A stretch of DNA of 64,000 nucleotides from Streptosporangium sp. NBC_01756 (GCF_035917975.1 NZ_CP109130.1:8680001-8744000), one strand, 5' to 3'. Counted from the first letter of the stretch, positions 8,870 to 16,508 are shown. Notes: generated by a model from the sequence alone, not told the origin. Numbers and translations are program-made.

Positions 8870-9147
8870 CGGCGGCATCCCTCCAGGAGTCGGCTCATCG
8901 TAGGATGCCGCACCGACAATCTCCGACCGGCCCGTTCTCCCACGACGCGCCGCCACCCACCAGGAGCAGCCACCCCCACAGCCGAACCCGGGGGAGCGGC
9001 ACACCCCACCACCGGAAAGCACCCTCCAGCAAGACGAACCTCCCGCCTCAAGCGGCACGACCCGAAACCATGAGAGAACTTCAGCGGCCAAGCATTTTCG
9101 TCCTGGCCGGCCGAACCAGAAACAGCCGGCCGAACCAGAAACAAAGG

Positions 9148-9420
9148 TCACTCGCCGCCGCTGCCGGCCCCGGCCAGGATCACACGAAGACGACCGGCGA
9201 GATCGAAGGCCTGCCGCGCCGACCAGGGGATCACGCCGTTCTCCGCCATCAGGGCGTGATACTGCTGCTCCTCATAAGGAGCACCGGGCGGCAACGGGGC
9301 GATGTGCCAGTGCAGGTGAGTGTTGCCCTGCTGACTGCCGAGCGAGAGCAGATAGGTGCGCTCGGAAGGAACGACCACCTCAACTGCCAGGGCGACCCGG
9401 CGAACCACCCCGATCAACCG
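9148..9420 (-). pseudogene. HIT-family protein, 5'-truncated
   Basis: The last 85 or so residues of a histidine-triad nucleotide hydrolase remain: VEVVVPSERTYLLSLGSQQ, then the triad NTHLHWHIAPLPPG, then the helix with YHALMAENGVIPW. The N-terminal half of the HIT fold is missing, and the frame upstream runs into the next gene without homology. The break lies immediately after the stop codon of the zinc-ribbon gene on the same strand (9438), so a deletion probably fused the two. No start with a ribosome site is visible for the remnant. Confidence 0.7.
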
Positions 9421-9437
9421 TAGAGATGGCGCCCTCC

Positions 9438-9773
9438 CTAGGGCAGCTCGCGGCGCACCAGCGCCCGGGCGAACGGCTCCCCGGCGGTCCGGGCGTGCGC
9501 CATCCGCGCACGCACCTCGCTGAGCGTGCGCGGGCGGTAGCCGGGGCCGCCACAACAACTCTTGTGGAAGCGGACACCCGCGTGCAGCAATAGCGAGAGC
9601 GTCCGCCAGCCTGCGGTGTCCCGCCGACGCGGCGCGGCGAAGGCGGAACCGACGTGGATCAGCGGCCCGGCACAGCGCGGGCAGGACCGCTCGTAGTGAC
9701 CGGCGCCGGGGTAGGGCTGCTTGTATGAGGCTCGGCAGGACAGGCAGACGTAGGAGGTCTTCGCATGGGCCAT
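9438..9773 (-). CDS. Small zinc-ribbon protein
   Basis: The 111-residue protein starts with TSYVCLSCRASYKQPYPG and then CPRCAGPL, a four-Cys zinc ribbon of the CxxC-N-CxxC kind (residues about 9-36), followed by a basic tail with a CCGG segment. Similar proteins of this size are common in actinomycetes but, as far as I know, uncharacterised. The ATG at 9773 has no ribosome site. Instead TACCCT ends 6 nt upstream, implying a leaderless mRNA. Nucleic-acid binding is plausible from the ribbon and basic charge but is only inference. Confidence 0.75.
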   Translation of the reverse strand: MAHAKTSYVCLSCRASYKQPYPGAGHYERSCPRCAGPLIHVGSAFAAPRRRDTAGWRTLSLLLHAGVRFHKSCCGGPGYRPRTLSEVRARMAHARTAGEPFARALVRRELP

Positions 9774-9861
9774 GCGGCCAGGGTAGGCCCGTGCAAAGAC
9801 CAAGGTCGATAGGGTTTCCGACCTACCGGGCAAGATCCACGGAACAGGTCCTAAAAGGCGG

Positions 9862-10662
9862 TCAGGCGCCAGAAGCCCAAGGACGGGGGAAGGCGTCACC
9901 GTCCAACCGATCGCCTACGGCGAGGCCCAGAGGATCAGTCACGATATGCTCGCTCCCGCTGTAGGTGGTCGCCTCATCCATGTAGATGTTGACGTGTGCG
10001 AGCCGGGCCTGGCCGGTGCGGTTGGGCAACGCCATGTGACCGGTGTAGCCGCTGTGGAAGGTACAGTCGCCGGCCCGGAGCGGCACAGTGACGCGGGGGA
10101 GCCATCGCAGCGACGGATCCGCCGCGAACAGGTCTTCCTCGTGGTGGAGATCCTGCGGCCGCAGACCGACACGATGCTGGGTGCCGGGCAGGAAGGTCAT
10201 GCAACCCCGCTCCGGCGGAACATCGACCAGCGCTATCCACGCTGACAGCGGGAGCCGGTCACCTGCGTGCGGCCAGTACGGACGATCCTGGTGAAACTCG
10301 GTGGCGGCATTGTTGTGCGGCTCCTTGACCAGCATCTGGTCATGCCAGAGCCGCAGCGGGAACCCGGCGAGCTGCTCGGCGATCCGGCCGAGCCGCAGGT
10401 CGAGCGTGAGCCCCCGCAGTGTCTGGTCACGCTGCCAGACATTGACCAACTGACTGAAAACGCCTTGCTTCTCCAGACTCTCGGTACGATGCGCCTCCAA
10501 AAACGCCTCGGCGCCGGTCCGGAAACGCTCGACCAGGCCTGGCTCGAGAACACCACGTACTCGGACGAAACCGTGTTCACGGTACGCCGCAACAAGCTCG
10601 TCCGGCACCCGGCCGTCCGCACCGACATCGCTGACGAACTGCCCCGCCGTGTCCGTTGTCAT
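9862..10662 (-). CDS. Phytanoyl-CoA dioxygenase (PhyH) family oxygenase
   Basis: The 266-residue protein belongs to the PhyH Fe(II)/2-oxoglutarate dioxygenases. The first two iron ligands are visible in FHQDRPYW (His-x-Asp) and the distal His lies in FHSGYTGHMALPN; a GCMTFLPGTQH segment between them is also typical. It should hydroxylate an unknown small molecule in the cytoplasm. The ATG at 10662 follows GGAGG. It is divergent from the AraC/cupin regulator starting at 10764, with 101 nt between the starts, which strongly suggests that regulator controls it. No other biosynthetic genes are adjacent. Confidence 0.9.
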   Translation of the reverse strand: MTTDTAGQFVSDVGADGRVPDELVAAYREHGFVRVRGVLEPGLVERFRTGAEAFLEAHRTESLEKQGVFSQLVNVWQRDQTLRGLTLDLRLGRIAEQLAGFPLRLWHDQMLVKEPHNNAATEFHQDRPYWPHAGDRLPLSAWIALVDVPPERGCMTFLPGTQHRVGLRPQDLHHEEDLFAADPSLRWLPRVTVPLRAGDCTFHSGYTGHMALPNRTGQARLAHVNIYMDEATTYSGSEHIVTDPLGLAVGDRLDGDAFPRPWASGA

Positions 10663-10751
10663 CACTGACCTCCATAGTTCTTGCCGTTGGATACCGACCA
10701 GCATCGTCGCGGTATGCCGCCGCAGGCTAGGCCGATCCCGGCGAGTAGTCG

Positions 10752-10763
10752 TACGATCCCGAC
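10752..10763 (+). promoter_or_regulatory. Leaderless -10 element of the AraC gene
   Basis: TACGAT lies 6 nt before the ATG at 10764 and no Shine-Dalgarno is present. It overlaps a short palindrome TCGTACGA. A direct repeat of GATCCCG (near 10734 and 10755) brackets it and may be part of an operator shared with the divergent PhyH gene. Confidence 0.45.
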
Positions 10764-11705
10764 ATGCCTGCCACGCTGCACGAGCACACGCTGTTCGACG
10801 GGGGCCCTGTCTGGGGCGCCGTTCACCACCTGGGCCCCGACATCGCACCGCACGCACACGACTTTCTCGAGATCGCCGTGATCGGAACCGGCTACGGCCG
10901 GCACATGACCAGCCAAGGCGAACGCCCGCTGCGGCGCGGTGAAGTCATCGTGCTGCGCCCCGGCGCCTGGCACGGGTTCCGAGACTGCACCGGCCTGACC
11001 GTCGCCAACTGCTGCCTGTCCACCCAGGCACCACGAGCCGAGCTGGCGGCGCTGTACGACATCCCGATGCTGCGCCGGATGCTGTGGACCGATCCGGTGG
11101 CATCCGGCACGCACGGCGTGGCGGTCACGACCGTTGATCCGGCCGCCGCCGAAGAGGCCATCGCGGAGATCGGCCTGCTCGAACGGGACCTCGGAGCCGA
11201 TCCGGGCCGGCCGGGCCGGATACTGGGCCGATTGGTCACCGTGCTCGGCATCCTGGCCGACGGCCGTAGTCCCGCACAGGCGACACATGAGTCCGCCATC
11301 CACCCCGCTGTCGCCACCACCGTCGCCCGGCTGGAGGCGGCGCCCGCCGATCCGTGGCGGCTGGATGATCTCGCCCGGACGGTCAACCTGGATCCGGCCT
11401 ATCTCGGCCGGCTTTTCGGGCGGTATGTGGGGGTGACGCCACTGGGCTTCCTGGCCCGAGTGCGGGCCGAGCGCGCCGCCACGTTGCTGGCACACTCCGC
11501 CCTGCCCGTTGCCCAGGTCGGCGCCGCCGTCGGCTGGGACGACCCGACGTACTTCGCCCGCCGTTTCCGGACGCTGGTCGGGCTGACACCCACCGAGTAC
11601 CGGCGACGTAGCCGATCAGGCGCTCACATCCAGCCCGGCGCCCCGGCAACCCCGGCGGGCAATGAAAATCACGCTGTTCGGACAGATGGCCTTATCCGCC
11701 GATAG
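10764..11705 (+). CDS. AraC-family regulator with cupin sensor domain
   Basis: The 313-residue protein has an N-terminal AraC-type cupin (about residues 10-130; HEHTLFDGG, HAHDFLEIAVIGTG, RGEVIVLRPGAWHGF) for ligand sensing and two C-terminal HTH motifs (about 190-285; DLARTVNLDPAYLGRLFGRY and VAQVGAAVGWDDPTYFARRFR, ending GLTPTEYRRR). It should bind the intergenic region shared with the PhyH oxygenase and switch it on or off in response to a small molecule. Translation is probably leaderless. A perfect 21-bp hairpin follows 10 nt after the stop codon. Confidence 0.92.
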   Translation: MPATLHEHTLFDGGPVWGAVHHLGPDIAPHAHDFLEIAVIGTGYGRHMTSQGERPLRRGEVIVLRPGAWHGFRDCTGLTVANCCLSTQAPRAELAALYDIPMLRRMLWTDPVASGTHGVAVTTVDPAAAEEAIAEIGLLERDLGADPGRPGRILGRLVTVLGILADGRSPAQATHESAIHPAVATTVARLEAAPADPWRLDDLARTVNLDPAYLGRLFGRYVGVTPLGFLARVRAERAATLLAHSALPVAQVGAAVGWDDPTYFARRFRTLVGLTPTEYRRRSRSGAHIQPGAPATPAGNENHAVRTDGLIRR

Positions 11706-11714
11706 AAGGCAGCA

Positions 11715-11762
11715 AATATCCGATACCAGACAGAAGCTGAATTCTGTCTGGTATCGGATATT
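11715..11762 (+). terminator. Perfect 21-bp inverted repeat after the AraC gene
   Basis: Arms 11715-11735 and 11742-11762 are perfect reverse complements around a 6-nt loop GCTGAA; the stem is AT-rich for this genome and has no T run after it. Position just behind the AraC stop suggests a terminator or mRNA-stabilising hairpin. A binding palindrome for a DNA-binding protein is the alternative. Confidence 0.5.
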
Positions 11763-11873
11763 AGTTCTACTCTGTCGTCTTGCCGCTTCATCTCAAGCAA
11801 CGCGTTCGGGCTCCAGGCTTGGCTCGTATGGCCCGCTCGGAGAAGGTCGCCTGTGGGCGCACGCTGGATCTCG

Positions 11874-12082
11874 CGTCTCGCTCACCCTGCTCTGCACCAT
11901 GATCATCCAAATCATTCTGTGATCATGACCATCCCTGCGGTCATGATCTTCTTGTCCTGGCTCAAGCGATCTGCTCGGCGTCTCGCTCGACCTGCTTCGG
12001 TTCTGCATCCGTCTCGCTCGACCTGCTCGATGGAGACCGCTTTGTAGGTGCGAGCCGGGTCTCGCGTCTCACTTGACCTGCT
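11874..12082 (+). repeat. Four copies of an 18-bp direct repeat in non-coding DNA
   Basis: CGTCTCGCTCGACCTGCT occurs exactly at 11979-11996 and 12010-12027. Copies with two mismatches lie at 11874-11891 (CGTCTCGCTCACCCTGCT) and 12065-12082 (CGTCTCACTTGACCTGCT). A weaker echo is near 12130. Between them lie TGATCATG-type palindromes (about 11900-11945 and 12085). No gene covers the stretch. Confidence 0.6.
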
Positions 12083-12709
12083 CTGTGATCATGGCCACCT
12101 CGAGTGGTCTACTCGCCGAGCGGTTTGTCGCATTTGATCTGCTCTGTCAAATGTCTTTCTCCGGCGTTGTAATCGTCGGGGTGCTACGTCTGTGATCAAG
12201 ATTGCCCTTGTTCGACGGCATCGACTGTCGTCGCCCTTGGGATCGAATTGCAGGTCGCCTCTCCCCTGCCGTCAGGGCAAATATTCGCTTTGGTTGACAA
12301 ATCGGGCAAGCTGGCATGGTCAAGCGTGTTCACCTGCTGTGCCGAACGGCTTTGAACGCCGGGGAAAGTCCGCCCTCACTCCCCTACTGCCTGCGGGAAT
12401 GTTGACCGGCTTGCCATAAGAGGTCATGAAAATGCGGCCCGGCCCGAGGGATCGGCTGGGCAGGTCTGATCGGCATGTGGGAGCGCGCAGGCTTTACGGC
12501 GGAGTTCTCACCGCGGGCGCTCGCCTTGGAGGTGGATTCGCCGTGAGGCTCATCATGCCCGGCTTTGACGAGGTGTGCCGTTTCCCCCGCTCCCGCTGAC
12601 CTGTTCCTCGTCGGTTCCGCGGGAGAAGGATCGCCTTCGATTGGGGTTCGGTCAGTTTGCGTTTCTCCCTGTCCGGCCCTTGGACAGCGGTGTCTTCCGG
12701 TCACCGGTG
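12083..12709. other. Non-coding gap
   Basis: I see no supportable gene on either strand; open frames here lack family resemblance and ribosome sites. GC content is lower than in the neighbouring genes between about 12090 and 12310. A TTGACA box at 12294 has no convincing -10 partner. The stretch follows the repeat array and ends at the SRPBCC stop codon. Confidence 0.35.
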
Positions 12710-13114
12710 TCAGTTGTCGGTGCGTAGCCGTACTTCTTCGGCGAGGCGGGTGAGGCTTTCTTCGAGGGTGTGGTCGATTTCGTCGTCGGGTGGGGTGTGG
12801 TCGTTGTCGAAGAAGGAGAGGTGGATGGTGACTTCGCTTGCTCCGGTGCCGCTGTCGGCGACTTGGAGCCAGCCGGCGTAGCGGCCGGTGTCGCGGGTCC
12901 CCCATTCGATGCGGAGTTGGTCGGGGTCGGCTTGCATGAGGGCGCGGGCGTCTTGGCCGGTGTTGTCTTCGTGGACGGTTACGGCGGGCATGATGTCGGG
13001 TCGTACGTGGAGGTCTTGTGGGAGCCAGTGGTCGAGTCGGTCGAGGTCGCGGGCTTGGTCGAAGACGAGTTGGGGTGGTGCGGGCATGGTGCGGGAACGT
13101 TCGTGTTCGCTCAT
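12710..13114 (-). CDS. SRPBCC (START/Bet v1-like) family protein
   Basis: The 134-residue protein has the layout of the SRPBCC helix-grip fold: RTMPAPPQLVFDQARDLDRLDHWLP at the start (strand, then short helix pair), successive strands (QLRIEWGTRDTGRYAGWLQV, SEVTIHLSFFDN) and a long C-terminal helix (LEESLTRLAEEVRLR). Such proteins bind hydrophobic ligands or act as cyclases; no catalytic residues can be assigned. The ATG at 13114 with a weak GAGG site is preferred over one at 13156, because homologous sequence begins with MSEHERSRTM. It lies 95 nt downstream of the small L7/L12-like gene on the same strand. Confidence 0.8.
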   Translation of the reverse strand: MSEHERSRTMPAPPQLVFDQARDLDRLDHWLPQDLHVRPDIMPAVTVHEDNTGQDARALMQADPDQLRIEWGTRDTGRYAGWLQVADSGTGASEVTIHLSFFDNDHTPPDDEIDHTLEESLTRLAEEVRLRTDN

Positions 13115-13209
13115 GGGGTCCTCGCTGTTCTCCGGTCCGGTGGTGCGTGTGATCACCTACCCGGGTTGGAGCTGGGCCATCCATGGATGCGCAGGTCAGC
13201 GCGGTGGAG

Positions 13210-13476
13210 TTAGTGCCGGGGTGGGCGTGTTTTTCTGACGAAGCGGGTGGCGGCGCGGTGGCTCATGCCGGTTTCGCCGCGTACGAGGAAGATGGCTTGG
13301 TCGAGTTGGTCGGCGGCTTTGAGTTGGAGGATCTGTTCGATGAGTTCGGGGCTGATGCCGCCGCGGATGAGGGCGTTGCGGGGGCGTTGGGTGATTCGTA
13401 CGGTGAGCACGATGAGGCCGATGATCGCTGCTGTGAGGATCACCGTCAGCAGGAGGATGATGATCGGGTTCGACAT
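13210..13476 (-). CDS. Small membrane protein with one L7/L12 C-terminal-like domain
   Basis: The 88-residue protein has one N-terminal membrane helix (residues 4-27), a short basic linker, and a single module IEQILQLKAADQLDQAIFL then VRGETGMSHRAATRFV, the same L7/L12 C-terminal-like unit as in the two-module protein at 7791-8261. The two genes also share the sequence around the start: TACGCT here and TACGAT there, each exactly 6 nt before an ATG, with no ribosome site. Function is unknown. The two proteins are likely paralogues with one versus two modules. Confidence 0.7.
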   Translation of the reverse strand: MSNPIIILLLTVILTAAIIGLIVLTVRITQRPRNALIRGGISPELIEQILQLKAADQLDQAIFLVRGETGMSHRAATRFVRKTRPPRH

Positions 13477-13482
13477 GGGGTG

Positions 13483-13488
13483 AGCGTA
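13483..13488 (-). promoter_or_regulatory. Leaderless -10 element of the one-module L7/L12-like gene
   Basis: Minus-strand TACGCT is followed by CACCCC and the ATG at 13476. The stretch from the -10 through codon 3 nearly matches the one at 7779-7799. Confidence 0.45.
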
Positions 13489-13689
13489 ACGCCGGGGGTG
13501 GCGGTGCGGGAGGGTGTGTTTTTCGGTGGTGGTTGGGGAGCCGGTGGGAACGTGTCATCGGTTGCCGTTGCGCTGCAGGGTGTCGGTGGATGCCTGGCGC
13601 TCGCTGCTCAGTTGCGCAGTTGAGCTTCCCCCCGTAGCACGGCCACCTCACCTGAGTTGACCCTGTGTCGGCTGGGAAGGAAGTGCTTC

Positions 13690-13977
13690 GTGCCTGCACC
13701 TCACCCGATCGAGTTCCGTCAGCGTGCCGTCGAGCTTGCCCGTAAGGGCGATAAACCGGTCGCTGTCCTTGCTGAAAACCTGGGTATCAGCGATTCCTGT
13801 CTGCGGAGTTGGATGCGCCAGGCCGACACCGATGACAACGGCGGTGCGAAGCTGACCAGCGCGGAGAAGAAGGAACTCTCCGATCTACGGCGTCGAACCC
13901 GGCAGCTTGAGCTGGAAAATGAGATCCTCAAGCGGGCGGCTGCGTATTTCGCCCGGGAGAACGTGCTCCCAAAATAG
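13690..13977 (+). CDS. IS3-family transposase OrfA
   Basis: The 95-residue protein starts at a GTG with GGAAGGAAG upstream. It has an HTH (FRQRAVELARKGDKPVAVLAENLGIS...SWMRQ) that binds the element ends and a C-terminal leucine-zipper-like coil (LSDLRRRTRQLELENEIL). It ends at TAG 13975-13977, directly behind the slippery heptamer C-CCA-AAA (13968-13974). A -1 slip there fuses it to OrfB. Confidence 0.92.
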   Translation: MPAPHPIEFRQRAVELARKGDKPVAVLAENLGISDSCLRSWMRQADTDDNGGAKLTSAEKKELSDLRRRTRQLELENEILKRAAAYFARENVLPK

Positions 13978-14849
13978 GGTACGCGCTGGTCCGCGAACTC
14001 GCCGATGACGACTTCCCTGTCGCGGTGGCCTGCCGGGTGTTGAACATTTCCAGATCGGGCTACAAAGACTGGGTCGGCCGGCCGCAGTCCCCACGCGACC
14101 AAAGAAATACCGAACTATTGAAGCTGATCCGTGCCATCCATGAGACGTCACGTTACAGCTACGGCTCGCCGCGGGTCCACGCGGAGCTGACGCTCGGCCT
14201 GGATCGGGAGATCAACCGCAAGCGCGTCGAGCGGCTCATGCGCGAGGCCGGCATCCAGGGCATCTACCGGCGCAAGGGCCGCCGCAACCTCGTCAACGCC
14301 GCCACCGAGGAGGATCTGGTCCGCCGGGCCTTCACGGTGGAAGCGCCGGACCGGCTGTGGGTCAGCGACATCACCGAGCACCCCACCGACGAAGGGAAGC
14401 TGTATTGCGCCGCTGTCATGGACGCCTATTCTCGTCGCATCATCGGCCATTCTATCGACATACGCCAGACCAGCGCTCTGGTCGTCGACGCGATGGTCAT
14501 GGCCGTCGCCCGCCGTAACCCGCCCAGCAGGAAGACGATCCTGCATTCTGACCACGGAACACAGTACACATCGTTCTCGTACGGGAAACGGCTCCGCGAT
14601 GCTGAACTCCTCGGCTCGATGGGAACCGTCGGCGATTGCTACGACAATGCCATGATGGAATCGTTCTGGGGGACGATGCAGCTCGAACTGCTCGACGTTA
14701 ACAAATGGTCAACAAGAGCCGAGTTGGCCAGCGCGATGTTTGAATGGATCGAGTGCTGGTATAACCCGTATAGGCGTCATTCCAGCATCGGCATGAACAG
14801 CCCAATCACGTTCGAGGAGCTCTACAAGCCCTCAGACGCAACCTCGTGA
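13974..14849 (+). CDS. IS3-family transposase OrfB (frameshift product)
   Basis: This frame is entered by -1 slippage at 13974; an internal GTG at 14025 is also open. The rve catalytic domain shows the DDE triad as Asp in WVSDITEH, Asp in LHSDHGTQY and Glu in DNAMMESFWG, with the preceding HTH_21 part (RYSYGSPRVHAEL, NRKRVERLMREAGI). It ends WYNPYRRHSSIGMNSP plus a short tail, a full-length C terminus. It is translated mostly as an OrfAB fusion that cuts and joins the IS3 ends. Confidence 0.92.
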   Translation: MGYALVRELADDDFPVAVACRVLNISRSGYKDWVGRPQSPRDQRNTELLKLIRAIHETSRYSYGSPRVHAELTLGLDREINRKRVERLMREAGIQGIYRRKGRRNLVNAATEEDLVRRAFTVEAPDRLWVSDITEHPTDEGKLYCAAVMDAYSRRIIGHSIDIRQTSALVVDAMVMAVARRNPPSRKTILHSDHGTQYTSFSYGKRLRDAELLGSMGTVGDCYDNAMMESFWGTMQLELLDVNKWSTRAELASAMFEWIECWYNPYRRHSSIGMNSPITFEELYKPSDATS

Positions 14850-14885
14850 TCCCACACCATCGGTGGCTGTCGTACGGGGGGAACC

Positions 14886-16025
14886 TCACAGTTGGGCGTT
14901 GAGCCGGGCGGCCTGTCGGGTGAGGTGGTCGCGTTCGGGGAGGCTGGGCGCCTGTCGGGCGGCTTCGGTGTAGAGGCGTGCTGCGGTCACCGGGTCGCCG
15001 TCACGTTCGTGCAGGTACGCCGCGACGGCGGGGTGGCGGGGCAGGGCGGGGTCGAGCTCCGTCAGGGCGGCCAGGCCGGCCTGCGGGCCGTTGGCTTCGC
15101 CGACGGCGACGGCCCGGTTGAGGCGGGCCACCGGGCTGTCGGTGAGGCGCACCAGTTCGTCGTACCATTCGACGATTTGTATCCAGTCGGTCTCTTCGGC
15201 CGTCCGGGCGTCGGCGTGGAGTGCGGCGATGGCGGCCTGGGCCTGGAACTCGCCCAGGCGGTCGCGGGTGAGGGCTGTCTGGAGCACGTCGACGCCTTCG
15301 GTGATCAGGCGGGTGTTCCACAGGCTGCGGTCTTGTTCGGTGAGAGGTATGAGCCTGCCGTCGGGGCCGGTTCGTGCCGGGCGTCGTGCGTGGTGGAGCA
15401 GCATGAGTGCGAGCAGGCCTGCGGCCTCTTCATGGTTGGTCTTGGTGGCCAGTTGGCGGGTGAGCCGGATCGCTTCGCCGGCGAGGTCGATGTCGCCGGT
15501 GTAGCCCTCGTTGAAGACCAGGTAGAGCACGCGCAGCACGGTGGCGACGTCACCGGGCTGGTTGAAGCGGATGTCGGAGACGGTCCGTTTGGCTCTGCTG
15601 ATCCGTTGGGCCATGGTCGGCTCCGGCACGAGGTAGGCGTGTGCGATCTGACGGGTGGTCAGGCCGCCGAGCGCGCGTAGCGTGAGTGCGACGGCCGAAG
15701 CCGGTGTCAGGGATGGGTGTGCGCACAGGAAGTACAGCTGGAGCGTGTCGTCGGCCGCCTCGCCCGGGCCGGGTATGGGCTCGCTTTCGAGGCGTGTCTC
15801 GCGGTGCCGTCGGGAGGTTTCGGCGCGGGCGGTGTCGAGGAATTTTCGCCAGGCCACGGTGATCAGCCAGCCCTTGGGGTTTTGCGGTGGGTCGTCCGGC
15901 CACACGTGTACGGCTTCGAGCAGGGCGTCCTGTACGGCGTCCTCGGCCGTGGCGAAGTCGGCTCCGCGACGGACGAGGACGCCGATCACTATGGGCGTCA
16001 GTTCCTGCAGCAGTGACTCGTTCAC
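14886..16025 (-). CDS. ECF42 RNA polymerase sigma factor, last codons replaced by an IS3 end
   Basis: The 379-residue protein has sigma region 2 (TAEDAVQDALLEAVHVWP, NPKGWLITVAWRKFLD), region 4 (ALGGLTTRQIAHAYLVPEPTMAQRISRAKR) and the long C-terminal helical, TPR-like extension that defines ECF42 (LVFNEGYTGD through ARLYTEAARQAP). The GTG at 16025 overlaps the TGA of the DGPF protein gene by 4 nt, so the two are coupled. The final codon CTG is followed by TGA at 14888-14886, which belongs to the IS3 end. Without the IS the frame would read two more residues (Arg-Asn) and then TGA. The protein is therefore almost intact. Confidence 0.93.
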   Translation of the reverse strand: MNESLLQELTPIVIGVLVRRGADFATAEDAVQDALLEAVHVWPDDPPQNPKGWLITVAWRKFLDTARAETSRRHRETRLESEPIPGPGEAADDTLQLYFLCAHPSLTPASAVALTLRALGGLTTRQIAHAYLVPEPTMAQRISRAKRTVSDIRFNQPGDVATVLRVLYLVFNEGYTGDIDLAGEAIRLTRQLATKTNHEEAAGLLALMLLHHARRPARTGPDGRLIPLTEQDRSLWNTRLITEGVDVLQTALTRDRLGEFQAQAAIAALHADARTAEETDWIQIVEWYDELVRLTDSPVARLNRAVAVGEANGPQAGLAALTELDPALPRHPAVAAYLHERDGDPVTAARLYTEAARQAPSLPERDHLTRQAARLNAQL

Positions 16026-16429
16026 TCGATCACCGTTGGCTGCTCGACCAGGAACGGGCGTACTTCGAGCCATTCGTGGATCGGCTTGCCGCCTGCACCC
16101 GGTGCCGCGGACAACTCGCCAGCCAGTTCGAGTGCCCGTTCGTGGGTTTCGACGTCGATCACCATCCAGCCGGCGATCAGGTCTTTGGTCTCTGCGAACG
16201 GGCCGTCGGTGATCGGTGGCCGTCCTTCGCCGTCGTAGCGGACGAAGGTGCCTTGCGGGGAGAGTGCCTGACTGTCGACGAACTCGCCGGTGTCTTCGAG
16301 TCGGGCGGCGAAGTCCTGCATGTACTGCACGTGGGCCGAAAGTTCCTCCGGTGTCCATTGGTCCATGGGCGTGTCGTTGACCGGTGCCGGTGCGCCTCGG
16401 TAGTGCTTGAGCAGCAGGTATTTGGCCAT
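16022..16429 (-). CDS. YCII-related DGPF-domain protein
   Basis: The 135-residue protein starts MAKYLLLKHYRG with AAGGAGAA upstream and contains the diagnostic ITDGPFAETKDLIAGWMVIDV segment of the DGPF family, a ferredoxin-like fold. DGPF genes co-occur with ECF42 sigma factors, are often their main targets, and have no established biochemical role. The stop overlaps the sigma GTG (GTGA), so both are made from one transcript. A match to the ECF42 promoter stands just upstream, implying positive autoregulation. Confidence 0.92.
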   Translation of the reverse strand: MAKYLLLKHYRGAPAPVNDTPMDQWTPEELSAHVQYMQDFAARLEDTGEFVDSQALSPQGTFVRYDGEGRPPITDGPFAETKDLIAGWMVIDVETHERALELAGELSAAPGAGGKPIHEWLEVRPFLVEQPTVIE

Positions 16430-16481
16430 CGTGTTCTCCTTGGTGCGGTACGGGGCCCATTGTGGGCGTGTTCGCTTCGGA

Positions 16482-16508
16482 GACGAAGCCGAGTGCGGGT
16501 TTTCGACA
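16482..16508 (-). promoter_or_regulatory. Candidate ECF42 promoter of the DGPF-sigma operon
   Basis: On the minus strand TGTCGA (16508-16503) and CGTC (16485-16482) are 17 nt apart, about 53 nt before the DGPF-protein ATG. This fits the ECF42 motif as I recall it (TGTCGA at -35, CGA/TC-like at -10). Confidence 0.6.

Larger units (their letters stand above)
13617..14892 (+). mobile_element. Complete IS3-family insertion sequence with 4-bp target duplication
   Basis: The element runs 13621-14888 (1268 bp). Its ends match in inverted orientation over about 27 bp: TGAGCTTCCCCCCGTA at the left and TGAGGTTCCCCCCGTA, read inward, at the right. CAGT at 13617-13620 and 14889-14892 is the target duplication. 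It carries orfA and orfB with a canonical -1 frameshift site, so it may still be active. It lies in the final codons of the ECF42 sigma factor gene on the opposite strand, and its right end supplies that gene's stop codon. Confidence 0.92.

Noticed and set aside
11874-12082. CRISPR array
   Set aside because: Only four imperfect 18-bp copies with irregular spacing (105, 31, 55 bp) and no cas genes.
12192-12419. 75-codon plus-strand frame in the non-coding gap
   Set aside because: No ribosome site, no family, and a base composition unlike the coding neighbours.
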